Shown here in pieces: positions 1 through 10,379 of a stretch of 64,000 bases of DNA. The DNA comes from Candidatus Rokuibacteriota bacterium (GTDB lineage Bacteria > Methylomirabilota > Methylomirabilia > Rokubacteriales > CSP1-6), in contig JACQFL010000014.1 in NCBI GenBank assembly GCA_016200085.1, positions 62,001 through 126,000 on the forward strand, read 5' to 3'. Positions within the stretch are counted from its first letter, which is position 1; the number at the start of each line of letters is the position of its first letter. Below the pieces are notes generated by a model. That model worked only from the letters and a program-made list of their open reading frames with translations. It was not told the origin of the DNA and searched no databases. Both the position numbers and the translations under genes were made by a program.

Positions 1-1742
1 GACACGTCCAGCCGGATGCGGTGGCCGGCGCCGAAGACGTTCGACGTCGGGTAGAGCGGGAAGGCGACCTCGTGGATCGTCCCCGGCGCGAGCAGCTCCG
101 CGCGGGGGCCGTGGCGCCAGCGCAGCCGGAGGATCGAGTCCGTGACGTTCATGGCGAACCCATTCGGATAGTCGGCGCTCGGCGGGTAGACATCGACGAG
201 CTTGACGGTGACGTCGGTGTCGGGCGCGTCGGACGACACCCACAGCCGCACCGTCACCGGCCCGGTCACCTCCTGGTCGCGTCCGAGCGGCTCGGTCTGG
301 AACACGAGCACGTCGGGCCGCGAGGCCAGGGGCAGCCACGGCGGTGCGCAGCCGAAGAAGCGTGGGTCCTCCCGCTGGTCGAACGCGCCGGCGATGCCGA
401 TCACGTCGCGCTCGCGCTCCTCGACGGGGATCTCGCCGGCGCCGGCGGGCCGCGGCAACAGGCCGACCAGTGACGACATGTTGCCGCCGATGGTGGGGAC
501 GGGATGTCGCGGGTCGAAGGGCCAGGCGCTGGAGGCCTCGGCCGCGCGCGGGCGCTCCGGGCGGAGCCCGCCGCCCGGGTGCAGGTGGAAGTCGGTGAAC
601 CGGGTGCGCGGCAGCGGCCACTGGCGCTCGTCGCGCCAGCCCCCGCCGTGCTCCAGCCGGCCCGCGGCGTTCCGGCGCCCCGAGCCGCCGCCCATGACGA
701 AGAGCCGCAGCGGCGGCCCCGCGGTCCACGCGGTCTCCATCTCCCGGAGCGCGGCGTCGAAGAAGGCCAGCCGCTCCTCGTTGTGGTCGATGGCCGCGGC
801 GGCGCCGAAGTCGACGTCGCCCGAGAAGGTCTGGCCGAGCGGCTTGACGCTGTGGATCCAGGGGCCCATCACGCAGCGCACGGGGCCCCGCTTGCGCGCG
901 CCGAGGCCGGTGAAGTTCTCGAGGGTCGCGCGCGTGTAGGAGTCGTACCAGCCGCTCAGGTGCACTTGCGGGCAGTCGCGGAAGCCGTCCCAGTGGCGCT
1001 CGATGTTGAAGCCGGGCGGCTGCCAGAGCTCGTCGTCGCCGTCGCCGCGGGTCGCGATGTCGAAGGCCCAGGCCTCGTAGGCGGGGATGAGGGCCAGCGG
1101 CGAGGCCCCGCGCTTGAGCGGCATGCGCCCGAGCCACTCGCGCACGTTCACCGACGCCAGCGCGCGCTCGAGCACCGGGTCGGCCTTGGCCTCGTGCGAC
1201 TTGGCGCCCTGCCAGAGCGCCCAGCAGAGCCAGCGCATCTCGAAGGCCCCGTTGTGGCGCAGGCAGGAGGTCCAGGCGTTCGCCCCGGCCTCGTCGACCC
1301 ACATGGCGGCGAGGTGGGGCGGGTTCAGCGCGGCCGCCGTCGACTGCGTCCAGCCGCCGTACGAGAGCCCGAACGTGCCCACCGTGCCGTTGCACCACGG
1401 CTGCGCGGCGATCCACTCGATGCTGTCGTAGCCGTCCTCGGCCTCCTGGCGCAGGAAGCCGAAGGTGCCCTCGGAGCGGTACCGGCCGCGGACGTCCTGC
1501 AGCACGACGGCGTAGCCGCGCTCGGCGTACCAGAGCCCGTTCAGCTCGACGCGATCTCCGTTGTCCTTGGAGTACGGGGTGCGCTCGACGAGCGCGGGCA
1601 CGGGCGCGTCGACGAGGCCGCCGGGCCGGGCGGGCCGCCCGTGGCGCGCCGGCAGGTACACGTCGGCGGCCAGCCGCACGCCGTCGCGCACCGGCACCAT
1701 CACGTTCTTCATGACCACGACGTCGAACTGGGGCTTGGTCAT
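1..1742 (-). CDS. CocE/NonD-family hydrolase (X-Pro dipeptidyl-peptidase S15 type), 3' part missing
   Basis: Alpha/beta hydrolase of the CocE/NonD group, which cleaves esters or amides. About 580 codons are read from an ATG at 1742 and the C-terminal end lies beyond the left edge. The catalytic residues are visible: the nucleophile motif GLSYGGW puts Ser at about residue 127, GWYDSY puts Asp at about 267, and MGPWIHS puts His at about 297. The family motif DVRGRYRSEG sits near residue 83-92. The final third fits the jelly-roll C-terminal domain of S15 enzymes. There is no convincing ribosome site before the ATG and no signal peptide, so it is probably cytoplasmic. The M81 peptidase gene lies upstream on the same strand, 122 bp away. 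The substrate is unknown; cocaine-esterase activity should not be assumed. Confidence 0.85.
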   Translation of the reverse strand, partial: MTKPQFDVVVMKNVMVPVRDGVRLAADVYLPARHGRPARPGGLVDAPVPALVERTPYSKDNGDRVELNGLWYAERGYAVVLQDVRGRYRSEGTFGFLRQEAEDGYDSIEWIAAQPWCNGTVGTFGLSYGGWTQSTAAALNPPHLAAMWVDEAGANAWTSCLRHNGAFEMRWLCWALWQGAKSHEAKADPVLERALASVNVREWLGRMPLKRGASPLALIPAYEAWAFDIATRGDGDDELWQPPGFNIERHWDGFRDCPQVHLSGWYDSYTRATLENFTGLGARKRGPVRCVMGPWIHSVKPLGQTFSGDVDFGAAAAIDHNEERLAFFDAALREMETAWTAGPPLRLFVMGGGSGRRNAAGRLEHGGGWRDERQWPLPRTRFTDFHLHPGGGLRPERPRAAEASSAWPFDPRHPVPTIGGNMSSLVGLLPRPAGAGEIPVEERERDVIGIAGAFDQREDPRFFGCAPPWLPLASRPDVLVFQTEPLGRDQEVTGPVTVRLWVSSDAPDTDVTVKLVDVYPPSADYPNGFAMNVTDSILRLRWRHGPRAELLAPGTIHEVAFPLYPTSNVFGAGHRIRLDV

Positions 1743-1770
1743 GTGCGTATCAGGATTTCACCGCTCGGCC

Positions 1771-1789
1771 GGGCGCGCTGCGCGCGCCC
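1771..1789. terminator. GC-rich perfect hairpin between the M81 and CocE genes
   Basis: Eight-base perfect stem GGGCGCGC / GCGCGCCC with loop TGC, in the 122-bp gap between two minus-strand genes. There is no T tract, so it may act as a weak or attenuating terminator, or simply mark the 3' end of the M81 mRNA. Confidence 0.3.
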
Positions 1790-1864
1790 ACCTCGCACAC
1801 CGCTCGACTCGCAGCGATCGCGGCTGCGCCGCTCCGGCGCTGCTCATCTCGCACTGCCGCTGCC

Positions 1865-3331
1865 TCATAAATCGTCCAGGGGGAAGATGGGACGCCGGAC
1901 GTTCACGAACGTGAAGCGGGCGAGGTTCGACGAGGACAGGCCGGGCGCGTCCACCTCGATGATGGTGTGAACGATCGGCTCGAAGGCCGCGCGGTAGTGG
2001 ACCGACGACTTGATCACGAGGATGCGCTCGCGCTCGGGCTCGATGCCCACGAACCGGATCATCTCCGGGTCGAGGGTCTGCCAGCGATGGGAGATCAGGA
2101 TGATCTTGACGCCGTCGACCTCGAGGACCGCGGTGGCGCCGAGCCGCCCCTCGAGCCCGCGCATCATCGGCCCCTTGTGCACGAACCGCCCGTCCGAGAG
2201 CGTGCGCACGCGCCCCGTCACCCGCACCGGCGCGCCGTGGCGGTCGTCGACCTTGCCGCCGACGTCGAGCGTGAGCGTCGCGCCGACGCCGGCGCGCGCG
2301 CACGCCTGGGCGGCGGTCGGGTCCCACAGGCAGGCGACGGTGGTCTCGCGCGCTCGCAGCCGCAGCAGCTCGCGCAGGATCTCGGTGCCGTCGCCCGCCG
2401 CGCCGCCTCCGGTGTTGTCGGCGATGTCGGCGAGGATCACGGGCCGGCCGTCGACGGCGAGCGCCCGCGCCACCGCATCCGCCACCGGCGGCGCCTGGTG
2501 GAGGAACTCGCGCCGGTGCTCCCAGGCGGTGCGCTCGAGGTCGTCGGCCAGGCGCTCGGCGAGATCGGGATCGCCGTCGGTCACCACGTAGATGCTGAGC
2601 CCGGCGTCGCGGATGTCGGCCAGCGGGAAGCCGGCGAACACCGACACCGTCACCACGCGTGGATCGCGCTCCATCGTGTCCGCCATGTCGTAGAGCCGTC
2701 GCATCGGCCCGCGCGTGGTCAGCTGACCGGCGATCGGCGGCAGCATGGCCGGGCGCCGGAAGGCGACGGTGGGCCGGATGCGGCCGGCGACCACGTCGGC
2801 GAGCCGCACGGTGGCCTCCCGGCCCCGCTCGGCCATGTCCACGTGCGGATAGGTCTTGTAGCCGTGCAGCAGGGTGGCCAGCCGGACCATGTCGTCGCTG
2901 AGGTTGGCGTGGAAGTCGAGGGTGACCGCGATGGGCATCCGGTCGCCCACCACGCCGCGCACGGCGCGCAGCAGGTCGCCCTCGCCGTCGTCGAGGCCTT
3001 CGGGCACCATCGCGCCGTGCAGGTCGAGGAGCACGCCGTCGAGCGGCCCCGCCGACTTCAGATCCGCGACGAGCCGCGCCTTCGCCTCCTCGTGGAAGGC
3101 CTTGGTCACCCGGCCGGCGGGCGAGGCGGCCGCGGCCAGCGAGGGCGCCAGCGCGATGCCGCGCGCCGTGGCCTCGTCGATCATGCCGCCGAGGCAGGTG
3201 CCGGTGGCTCGATAGGCCTCGAGGAGCTCGCCGCCGTAGCGCAGCTCGCGGGCCTCGAACTGGCGGTGGTCGGTGGCGATGGTGCTGAACGTGTTGGTCT
3301 CGTGTGAGACCATCGCGATGAAGAACCGCAC
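1865..3331 (-). CDS. M81 family metallopeptidase (MlrC-like)
   Basis: A 488-residue protein of the M81/MlrC family, whose namesake degrades linearised microcystin; most members have unknown natural substrates. The N-terminal SHETNTFS motif is present. Likely zinc ligands are Asp139 and His141 in LDFHANLS and His163 in YPHVDMAERG. The C-terminal half matches the MlrC C-terminal domain in length. The GTG start at 3331 is well supported by AGGAGG five bases upstream, one of the few strong Shine-Dalgarno sites in the window. No signal peptide is visible. It is followed on the same strand by a CocE-like hydrolase, so the two may form a small catabolic unit for amide or ester compounds (inference). 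Confidence 0.88.
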   Translation of the reverse strand: MRFFIAMVSHETNTFSTIATDHRQFEARELRYGGELLEAYRATGTCLGGMIDEATARGIALAPSLAAAASPAGRVTKAFHEEAKARLVADLKSAGPLDGVLLDLHGAMVPEGLDDGEGDLLRAVRGVVGDRMPIAVTLDFHANLSDDMVRLATLLHGYKTYPHVDMAERGREATVRLADVVAGRIRPTVAFRRPAMLPPIAGQLTTRGPMRRLYDMADTMERDPRVVTVSVFAGFPLADIRDAGLSIYVVTDGDPDLAERLADDLERTAWEHRREFLHQAPPVADAVARALAVDGRPVILADIADNTGGGAAGDGTEILRELLRLRARETTVACLWDPTAAQACARAGVGATLTLDVGGKVDDRHGAPVRVTGRVRTLSDGRFVHKGPMMRGLEGRLGATAVLEVDGVKIILISHRWQTLDPEMIRFVGIEPERERILVIKSSVHYRAAFEPIVHTIIEVDAPGLSSSNLARFTFVNVRRPIFPLDDL

Positions 3332-3456
3332 GATTCCTCCTGGCGCGGGATCCTGCGACCGGTCGAACAGCGGGGCCTAGTCTATGACAAGTCGGAGGAC
3401 CCGCGCATGACCCATTCGTGCGTCCACAATCTCGGCGAGGGCGCTCCGTAGTCGTC

Positions 3457-3482
3457 GGGGGGAGCGTCGCAGCGCTCCCCCC
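3457..3482. terminator. Strong hairpin closing the carbamoyltransferase cassette
   Basis: Perfect 10-bp stem GGGGGGAGCG / CGCTCCCCCC with a six-base loop, beginning 3 bp after the stop codon of the small DUF5989-like gene on the minus strand. Its position argues for transcription termination or 3'-end protection. There is no U-run, so a classic intrinsic terminator is not certain. The rest of the 154-bp gap up to the M81 start shows only that gene's Shine-Dalgarno site. Confidence 0.5.
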
Positions 3483-3485
3483 CGA

Positions 3486-3665
3486 TCAGAACAGCGTATA
3501 GATGAACGGCGCGATCGCGGAGCTCTGGGCGAAGATGATCAGGGCGCCCACGACCAGCAACGCCAGGATCATCGGGGTCAGCCACCACCACTTGTTCTGG
3601 ATGAAGAACGCGAGGAGGTCGCCGGCGATGCCCATCCGGTTGATCAGCCCTTCGAGGAAGCGCAT
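3486..3665 (-). CDS. DUF5989-like small membrane protein, carbamoyltransferase partner
   Basis: A 59-residue protein with one clear transmembrane helix (about residues 29-47) preceded by an amphipathic stretch and a KWWWLTP boundary motif. This size and pattern fit the DUF5989 microproteins that recur directly after NodU/SxtI-type O-carbamoyltransferase genes, like the small unknown genes that follow the carbamoyltransferase in saxitoxin clusters. It starts at an ATG 8 bp after the carbamoyltransferase stop, so co-transcription and translational coupling are likely. Function is unknown. A role in holding the carbamoyltransferase at the membrane next to a lipid-linked glycan is inference. Its small size and the strong terminator just downstream support a real gene end. 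Confidence 0.75.
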   Translation of the reverse strand: MRFLEGLINRMGIAGDLLAFFIQNKWWWLTPMILALLVVGALIIFAQSSAIAPFIYTLF

Positions 3666-3673
3666 GCCCCGGA

Positions 3674-5472
<1,799 letters not shown>

Positions 5473-5473
<1 letters not shown>

Positions 5474-5778
5474 CAGAACTGCCTCCGGGCGCGGTCCATG
5501 GCGCTGCCCGCCAGCGGCGGCCGCGCCCGCCAGCCGTGGCGGATGCCGGGCCGCAGGCCGAGCGGGTCGGTGAAGCGCATGACGATCCCGAACGGCGCCG
5601 CGATGACGTAGTAGAAGACGGTCAACAAGATTCGCGCCTGGATGTCGGCGAGGCGCTTGCCGAAGCGCTTCCAGGCCCGCCAGGCCCGCCGGAGCACCCC
5701 CGGGGCGCTGGTGGGATCCACGGGGCCCAGGGGGACGGCGGCGGTCGACGCCGGGTCGCCCGTGACCCTAGGCGACAC
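5473..5778 (-). CDS. Small membrane protein upstream of carbamoyltransferase
   Basis: A 101-residue protein, not assigned to a named family with certainty. Residues 1-40 are hydrophilic and basic, about 47-66 form one hydrophobic helix (LLTVFYYVIAAPFGIVMRF), and the tail is arginine-rich. Similar one-helix proteins often sit beside O-carbamoyltransferases, comparable in position to the SxtJ/SxtK-type unknowns. The GTG start at 5778 overlaps the end of the KpsF gene by 11 bp, and its stop overlaps the carbamoyltransferase ATG. It therefore sits inside a tightly coupled four-gene operon. It probably tethers or docks the carbamoyltransferase at the inner membrane (inference). Confidence 0.65.
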
Positions 5779-6739
5779 CGGCCTCGAGCAGATCGTGCAT
5801 GTGGATCACCCCCTCGGGGGCGGTGGCGCCGTCCGGGAGCACGACGAGCGACGTGATGGAGTGCTGCTCCATGAGCGCCAGCGCGCGGGCCGCCAGCGCG
5901 TCCGGCGAGATGACCTTCGGGTGGCGCGTCATGACGTCGGCGGCCGTGAGCTGGAGCAGCTGTCCCGTCCGCTCCAGCGCCCGCCGCAGGTCGCCGTCGG
6001 TGATGATGCCGGTGAGCGCCCCGCGCGGGTCCACCACCGCGGTGACGCCGAGCCGCTTCGAGGTGATCTCGAGCAGCACGTCCTTCATCGCCGTCGTCTC
6101 CTGCACGAGCGGCAGGGCGGCGCCCCGGTGCATGAGCTCGCCGACCGTCCGCAGGCGCCGGCCCAGGCTGCCCCCGGGATGGCGGAGCGCGAAGTCCTCC
6201 TCGCGGAACCCGCGCTTCTGGAGGAGCACCACGGCGAGCGCGTCGCCGAGCGCCAGCGCGGCCGTGGTGCTCGCCGTCGGGGTCAGGTCGAGCGGACAGG
6301 CCTCGCGCTCCACGCCGGCGTCGAGCACGACGTCGGCCACGCGCGAGAGGGTGGAGCGCACGTTGCCCGTGATCACGATCAGCGCGAGGTCGAGGCGCTT
6401 GAGCGCCGGCAGGAACTGGCGCAGCTCGGCCGTCTCGCCGCTGTTCGACACCGCCAGCACCACGTCCTCGCGGGTCACCATGCCGAGGTCGCCGTGCAGG
6501 CCGTCGGCGGCATGGAGGAACACGGCCGGCGTGCCGGTGCCCGCGAGCGTCGCGGCGATCTTGCGCGCCACCAGACCGGACTTGCCGAGCCCGGTGACCA
6601 CGACCTTGCCGCGGCAGCCCTCGACGATCTCGACGGCGCGCACGAAGCCCTCGCCGAGCTGAGCCGCCACGCGGGCGATGCCGCGCGCTTCGAGATCGAG
6701 GACCTCGCGCGCGCGCGCCAGAAGCTCGTCACCGTCCAT
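5768..6739 (-). CDS. kdsD: KpsF/GutQ-type D-arabinose-5-phosphate isomerase
   Basis: A 323-residue SIS-domain isomerase with two C-terminal CBS domains. It interconverts ribulose 5-phosphate and arabinose 5-phosphate, the entry step to Kdo. The SIS domain (about 30-170) contains GLGKSGLVARKIAATL and SNSGET; the CBS pair covers about 205-320. The segment TPTASTTAALALGDALA is typical of KdsD/KpsF. The ATG at 6739 (MDGDELL) gives the usual length. Six bases upstream is a weak -10 (TACTGT), so the mRNA may be leaderless. The divergent epimerase starts 44 bp away. Leading the carbamoyltransferase operon suggests a link to Kdo-containing surface glycan. Confidence 0.9.
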   Translation of the reverse strand: MDGDELLARAREVLDLEARGIARVAAQLGEGFVRAVEIVEGCRGKVVVTGLGKSGLVARKIAATLAGTGTPAVFLHAADGLHGDLGMVTREDVVLAVSNSGETAELRQFLPALKRLDLALIVITGNVRSTLSRVADVVLDAGVEREACPLDLTPTASTTAALALGDALAVVLLQKRGFREEDFALRHPGGSLGRRLRTVGELMHRGAALPLVQETTAMKDVLLEITSKRLGVTAVVDPRGALTGIITDGDLRRALERTGQLLQLTAADVMTRHPKVISPDALAARALALMEQHSITSLVVLPDGATAPEGVIHMHDLLEAGVA

Positions 6740-6767
6740 CGGAACACAGTAACCGGAAGGACCCTTC

Positions 6768-6776
6768 TGATACAAT
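6768..6776 (+). promoter_or_regulatory. Extended -10 promoter, probably leaderless, for the epimerase-transporter operon
   Basis: TGATACAAT matches the extended -10 pattern TGnTATAAT at all but one position. The GTG start of the epimerase follows 7 bases later (6784), so transcription should begin at or beside the start codon and the mRNA would be leaderless. No -35 is evident, as is usual for extended -10 promoters. The TGn spacing resembles that at 12851 and 28277. Confidence 0.5.
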
Positions 6777-6783
6777 TCCCCGC

Positions 6784-7731
6784 GTGAAATCGCTGTTCCT
6801 CGTCACCGGCGGGGCCGGGTTCATCGGCTCGCACCTGGTGCAGCGGCTCCTCGCGGACGGTCATCGGGTCAGGGTCCTCGACAACTTCTCCACCGGGACC
6901 ACCACGAACCTCGCGGCCGCCGCCGGCCATCCCGACCTCGAGGTCGTGCCGGGCGACATCCGCGACGGCGCGCTCCTGGCCCGGCTGGCCGAGGGCGCCC
7001 GCGCGATCTTCCACCAGGCGGCCATGCGGTCGGTGCCGCGCTCGGTGGAGGATCCCCTGGGCGCCCACGAGAACAACGTCACCGGCACGCTGAACGTGCT
7101 GCAGGCCGCCCGCGCGGCCGGCGTCCGCCGCGTGGTCTACGCCTCGTCGTCCTCGGTGTACGGCGCGGGACCGGAGCTGCCCAAGCGGGAGGACCAGACG
7201 CCCGCGCCCATCTCGCCGTACGCGGCGTCGAAGGTCGCGGGCGAGCTCTACGCGTCGGTGTGGAGCCGCCTGTTCGGCCTGGAGGCGGTCGGGCTGCGGT
7301 ACTTCAACGTCTTCGGGCCGCGGCAGGACCCGGCCTCCGACTACGCCGCCGTCATCCCGCGCTTCATCACCTGGGGCCTCCGCGGCGAGCCGCTGGAGAT
7401 CCACGGCGACGGGGCCCAGAGCCGCGACTTCACCTACATCGACAACGTCGTCGACGCCAACTGGCAGGCGGCCGTCGCCGACGGGGTCGCCGGCGAGGTG
7501 TTCAACGTGGGCTGCGGCGACCGCGTCAGCCTGCTCGACATCGTGGCCCGGCTCGAGGCGATCCTCGGGCGGCCGCTGGCCCGCCGGCACACGCCCCTGC
7601 GCGCCGGCGACGTGCCCCACACGCTCGCCGACGTGACCAAGGCCAAGCGGATGCTCGAGTACGTCCCCCGCGTGGGCTTCGACGAGGGCTTTCGCCGCAC
7701 CGTCGAGTTCTTCAAGGGAGGTCCATCGTGA
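6784..7731 (+). CDS. NAD-dependent UDP-sugar 4-epimerase (WbpP/GalE type, extended SDR)
   Basis: A 315-residue short-chain dehydrogenase of the extended type that inverts C4 of a UDP-hexose or UDP-N-acetylhexosamine. The NAD-binding glycine motif is GGAGFIGS (residues 9-16). The catalytic residues lie in YASSSSVYG and SPYAASK (Tyr-x3-Lys). The segment MRSVPRSVEDP resembles UDP-GlcNAc 4-epimerases of the WbpP/TviC group more than plain GalE. The GTG start is set by the -10 box 7 bp upstream and by the MKSLFLVTGG N-terminus. Its stop overlaps the start of the next gene (GTGA), tying it oddly to a peptide transporter operon. Substrate specificity cannot be read with certainty. Confidence 0.88.
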   Translation: MKSLFLVTGGAGFIGSHLVQRLLADGHRVRVLDNFSTGTTTNLAAAAGHPDLEVVPGDIRDGALLARLAEGARAIFHQAAMRSVPRSVEDPLGAHENNVTGTLNVLQAARAAGVRRVVYASSSSVYGAGPELPKREDQTPAPISPYAASKVAGELYASVWSRLFGLEAVGLRYFNVFGPRQDPASDYAAVIPRFITWGLRGEPLEIHGDGAQSRDFTYIDNVVDANWQAAVADGVAGEVFNVGCGDRVSLLDIVARLEAILGRPLARRHTPLRAGDVPHTLADVTKAKRMLEYVPRVGFDEGFRRTVEFFKGGPS

Positions 7732-9224
7732 CACGCCGAACCCTGCTCACCGTGCTGCTCGTCCTCGGTGTCGCCCTCGCCGGCGCAACGTCCGGCGCGC
7801 GGGCCCAGGCGCCCAACGCCCTCGTCGTCCAGGTCGCCACCGAGCCGCCGGGGCTCGACCTCACCGCCAGCCCGGCCTCGGCGATCGCCGCGGTGGTCTT
7901 CTACAACGTCCAGGAGTGCCTGGTGAAGGTGGACCGTCACGGCAAGCTCGCGCCGTGGCTGGCCGAGCGCTGGCACACCACCGACAACCGCAACTACACC
8001 TTCTTCCTCAAGAAGGGCGTGCGCTTCCACAACGGCCGGGAGGTCCGGGCGGCCGACGTGAAGTTCGTCATCGACCGCGCGATGAATCCGGAGACCAAGC
8101 ACCCGACCCCGCAGTACTACGCCAGCATCGCCGACATCATCGTGAAGGACGACTACACCGTCACCATCACGCTCAAGAAGCAGGAGGCGATGTTCCTCTA
8201 CAACCTGTCGCGCGCGGGCTCGGTGATCTACCCGCGCGAGGCCGTGGACTCGCTGAAGTCCCAGCCCGTGGGCACCGGGCCGTTCACGGTCGCGGACTGG
8301 GTGCGGGGCGACCGCATCGTGCTCAAGAAGAGCCCCGACTACCACGTCAAGGGCCTGCCGAAGCTCGACCGGGTGACCTACCGGTTCATCCCCGACCCGA
8401 ATGCCGCCGTGGCCGCGCTGAAGGCCGGCGACGTGGACGCCGCCATGTTCGGCATCGGGCCGGAGCAGGTCCCCGAGCTCCAGAAGGACCCGCGCTTCCA
8501 GGTGGTGATCGGCGAGACGACGAACGACGTGATCCTGGCCATGAACAACGCGCGGAAGCCGTACGCCGACGTCCGCGTGCGGCGCGCCGTGACGTACGGC
8601 ATCAACAAGCCCGAGGTGGTCAAGGGCGCGATGTTCGGCCTCGGCCGCGTGCTCGGCACCAACGTCGACCCGCTCAACCCCTACTTCGTCGACATGGCCG
8701 GCGCCATGCCCCACGACCCCGCGAAGGCGAAGAAGCTTCTCGCCGAGGCCGGCTACCCGAACGGCTTCGACACCGTGCTCAAGGTGGCGCCGCAGTACTA
8801 CTACACCGTGCGCTCGGGCGAGGTGATCGCCAGCCAGCTCGGGAAGATCGGTGTCAAGGTGAAGATCGAGCAGATCGAGTGGGGCCAGTGGCTCTCGCGC
8901 GTCTACCGCGAGGCGGACTACGACCTGACGATCATCGGCCACGCGGAGGCCTGGGACATCGGCAACTACGCCAATCCCAAATACTACTTCCGCTACGACA
9001 GCCCGAAGTTCCAGGAGCTGTTCCGGAAATCCGAGGAGACGCTCGACGACCGGGCGCGGCGGGAGCAGTACGCGCTGATGCAGAAGATGCTCGTGGAGGA
9101 CGCGCCCGTGGTCTGGCTCTTCATCCACCCGCGCCTGGCCGTGACGAAGAAGGGCGTGACCGGGCTCTGGAAGGACCTGCCGCTGCCCGCCTTCGACCTG
9201 TCCGAGGTGGCGTGGACGAAGTAG
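7728..9224 (+). CDS. ABC transporter substrate-binding protein, peptide/nickel (SBP_bac_5) family
   Basis: A 498-residue extracytoplasmic solute-binding protein of the DppA/OppA family. The first 25 residues form a Sec signal peptide (basic VTRR start, long hydrophobic core, SGARA-Q cleavage region) with no lipobox, so it is probably free in the periplasm. Family features include the FLKKGVRFHNGREVRAADVKF block and the VGTGPFTV motif. The GTG start shares four bases with the epimerase stop and has GGGAGG just upstream. The partner permeases follow after an inserted acyltransferase gene. It may bind peptides, opines, glycosides or another small solute. Confidence 0.92.
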   Translation: MTRRTLLTVLLVLGVALAGATSGARAQAPNALVVQVATEPPGLDLTASPASAIAAVVFYNVQECLVKVDRHGKLAPWLAERWHTTDNRNYTFFLKKGVRFHNGREVRAADVKFVIDRAMNPETKHPTPQYYASIADIIVKDDYTVTITLKKQEAMFLYNLSRAGSVIYPREAVDSLKSQPVGTGPFTVADWVRGDRIVLKKSPDYHVKGLPKLDRVTYRFIPDPNAAVAALKAGDVDAAMFGIGPEQVPELQKDPRFQVVIGETTNDVILAMNNARKPYADVRVRRAVTYGINKPEVVKGAMFGLGRVLGTNVDPLNPYFVDMAGAMPHDPAKAKKLLAEAGYPNGFDTVLKVAPQYYYTVRSGEVIASQLGKIGVKVKIEQIEWGQWLSRVYREADYDLTIIGHAEAWDIGNYANPKYYFRYDSPKFQELFRKSEETLDDRARREQYALMQKMLVEDAPVVWLFIHPRLAVTKKGVTGLWKDLPLPAFDLSEVAWTK

Positions 9225-10369
9225 GCCCAGGCGCGCCCTCGGGACGGCTCGTCAGCATCGACGCGCTGCGCGGCCTCGCCGCCCTCGGCGTGGTCGCGTT
9301 CCACGCCGGGCTCGCCGGCGCGTATTTCGGGGCTCCGGGCCTCGGCGGCCGCGTGCTTGCGTTCGTGGCGTCGTTCGGCGGGGCCGGCGTGTGGCTGTTC
9401 TTCGTGATCTCCGGCTTCTGCATCCACCTGCGCTGGGCGAAGGCGCGGGCGTCCGGGCAGGCCGCCCGCGTCGACTTTCTCGAGTTCTGGCGGCGGCGGA
9501 TCCGGCGCCTCTATCCGCCCTACCTCGTGGCCCTGGCCGCCTACGTCGCCGTGCTCGCCGTCGAAGGCCGGCTCGCCCCGAGCCCGTTCTCCGCCTTCGA
9601 CGTCGGGATGCATCTCCTGATGCTCCACAACCTCGACGGGCGCACCGTCTTCACGCTCAACGGCGTGTTCTGGACCCTCGCCATCGAGGAGCAGCTCTAC
9701 CTCGCCTATTTCCTGCTCCTCCGCCTTCGCGCCCGCTGGGGATGGCCGGCGACGATCGGGTGCTGTCTGGCGGCGCGCGCGGCATGGTTCGCGCTCGCCC
9801 TGGTCGTCCATCGAGTCTTCGGCGCCAAGATCCTCGTGACGGAAGCCGCCGCGCCGCAGTGGTTCATCTGGGCGCTCGGGGCGCTCAGCGTCGAGGCCGC
9901 CCTCGGCCTGGTGCGGCTTCCGCCGTGGACGCGAAGCGGCTGGCTCGCGGTGGGCGGCGTCGGTGCCGCGGGCGCCGTGAGCTACGCGCTGCGGGTCGCC
10001 GACCCCGCCGGCGGCCTCGCGAAGCTGCTGTGGCTCGTGGGCGATCCCCTCTGGGGGATCGCGTTCTTCGTCGTGGTGAACGCGGCCGTGGGCCTGGAGC
10101 GCCGCTGGACCCTCGGGCGAGCGCCCGGCCTGGTCGGCCTCCTCGCCGCGGTGGGCTTCTTCTCCTACTCCCTGTATCTGACGCACGAGCTCGTCCTCGC
10201 GCACGCCGTCGCCTGGATCCGTCCCGGGCTGCCGTTCGTGGTCGGCGCGGTGATCTTCTCGGCGCTCAGCGTGGCCGTGGCCCGGGCGTTCTTCCAGGTC
10301 TTCGAGCGGCCGTTCCTGAGCCGGGCGGCCGTGAGCCCGGGTCCCGGCGTGGCGCCGGTTCCCTCGTAG
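9212..10369 (+). CDS. Acyltransferase-3 family membrane protein
   Basis: A 385-residue integral membrane acyltransferase (OafA/ExoZ type) that O-acylates sugars or other hydroxyls, usually on surface glycans. Hallmarks are SIDALRGLAALGVVAFHAG near the N-terminus (the conserved R and H), WLFFVISGFCI, and the FWTLAIEEQLYLAYF motif. About ten transmembrane helices are expected. It starts at GTG 9212, 13 bp inside the end of the binding-protein gene, preceded by a GAGG. It is unexpected between a solute-binding protein and its permeases. It may have been inserted from the nearby polysaccharide locus, or may act on the transported compound (inference). Confidence 0.88.
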   Translation: MDEVGPGAPSGRLVSIDALRGLAALGVVAFHAGLAGAYFGAPGLGGRVLAFVASFGGAGVWLFFVISGFCIHLRWAKARASGQAARVDFLEFWRRRIRRLYPPYLVALAAYVAVLAVEGRLAPSPFSAFDVGMHLLMLHNLDGRTVFTLNGVFWTLAIEEQLYLAYFLLLRLRARWGWPATIGCCLAARAAWFALALVVHRVFGAKILVTEAAAPQWFIWALGALSVEAALGLVRLPPWTRSGWLAVGGVGAAGAVSYALRVADPAGGLAKLLWLVGDPLWGIAFFVVVNAAVGLERRWTLGRAPGLVGLLAAVGFFSYSLYLTHELVLAHAVAWIRPGLPFVVGAVIFSALSVAVARAFFQVFERPFLSRAAVSPGPGVAPVPS

Positions 10370-10379
10370 CGTCGCCACC

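Noticed and set aside
504..1970. Long plus-strand open frame opposite the CocE-like gene
   Set aside because: It is a GC-driven antisense frame with arginine/alanine/glycine-rich low-complexity translation. The opposite strand encodes a protein with a full Ser-Asp-His catalytic set.
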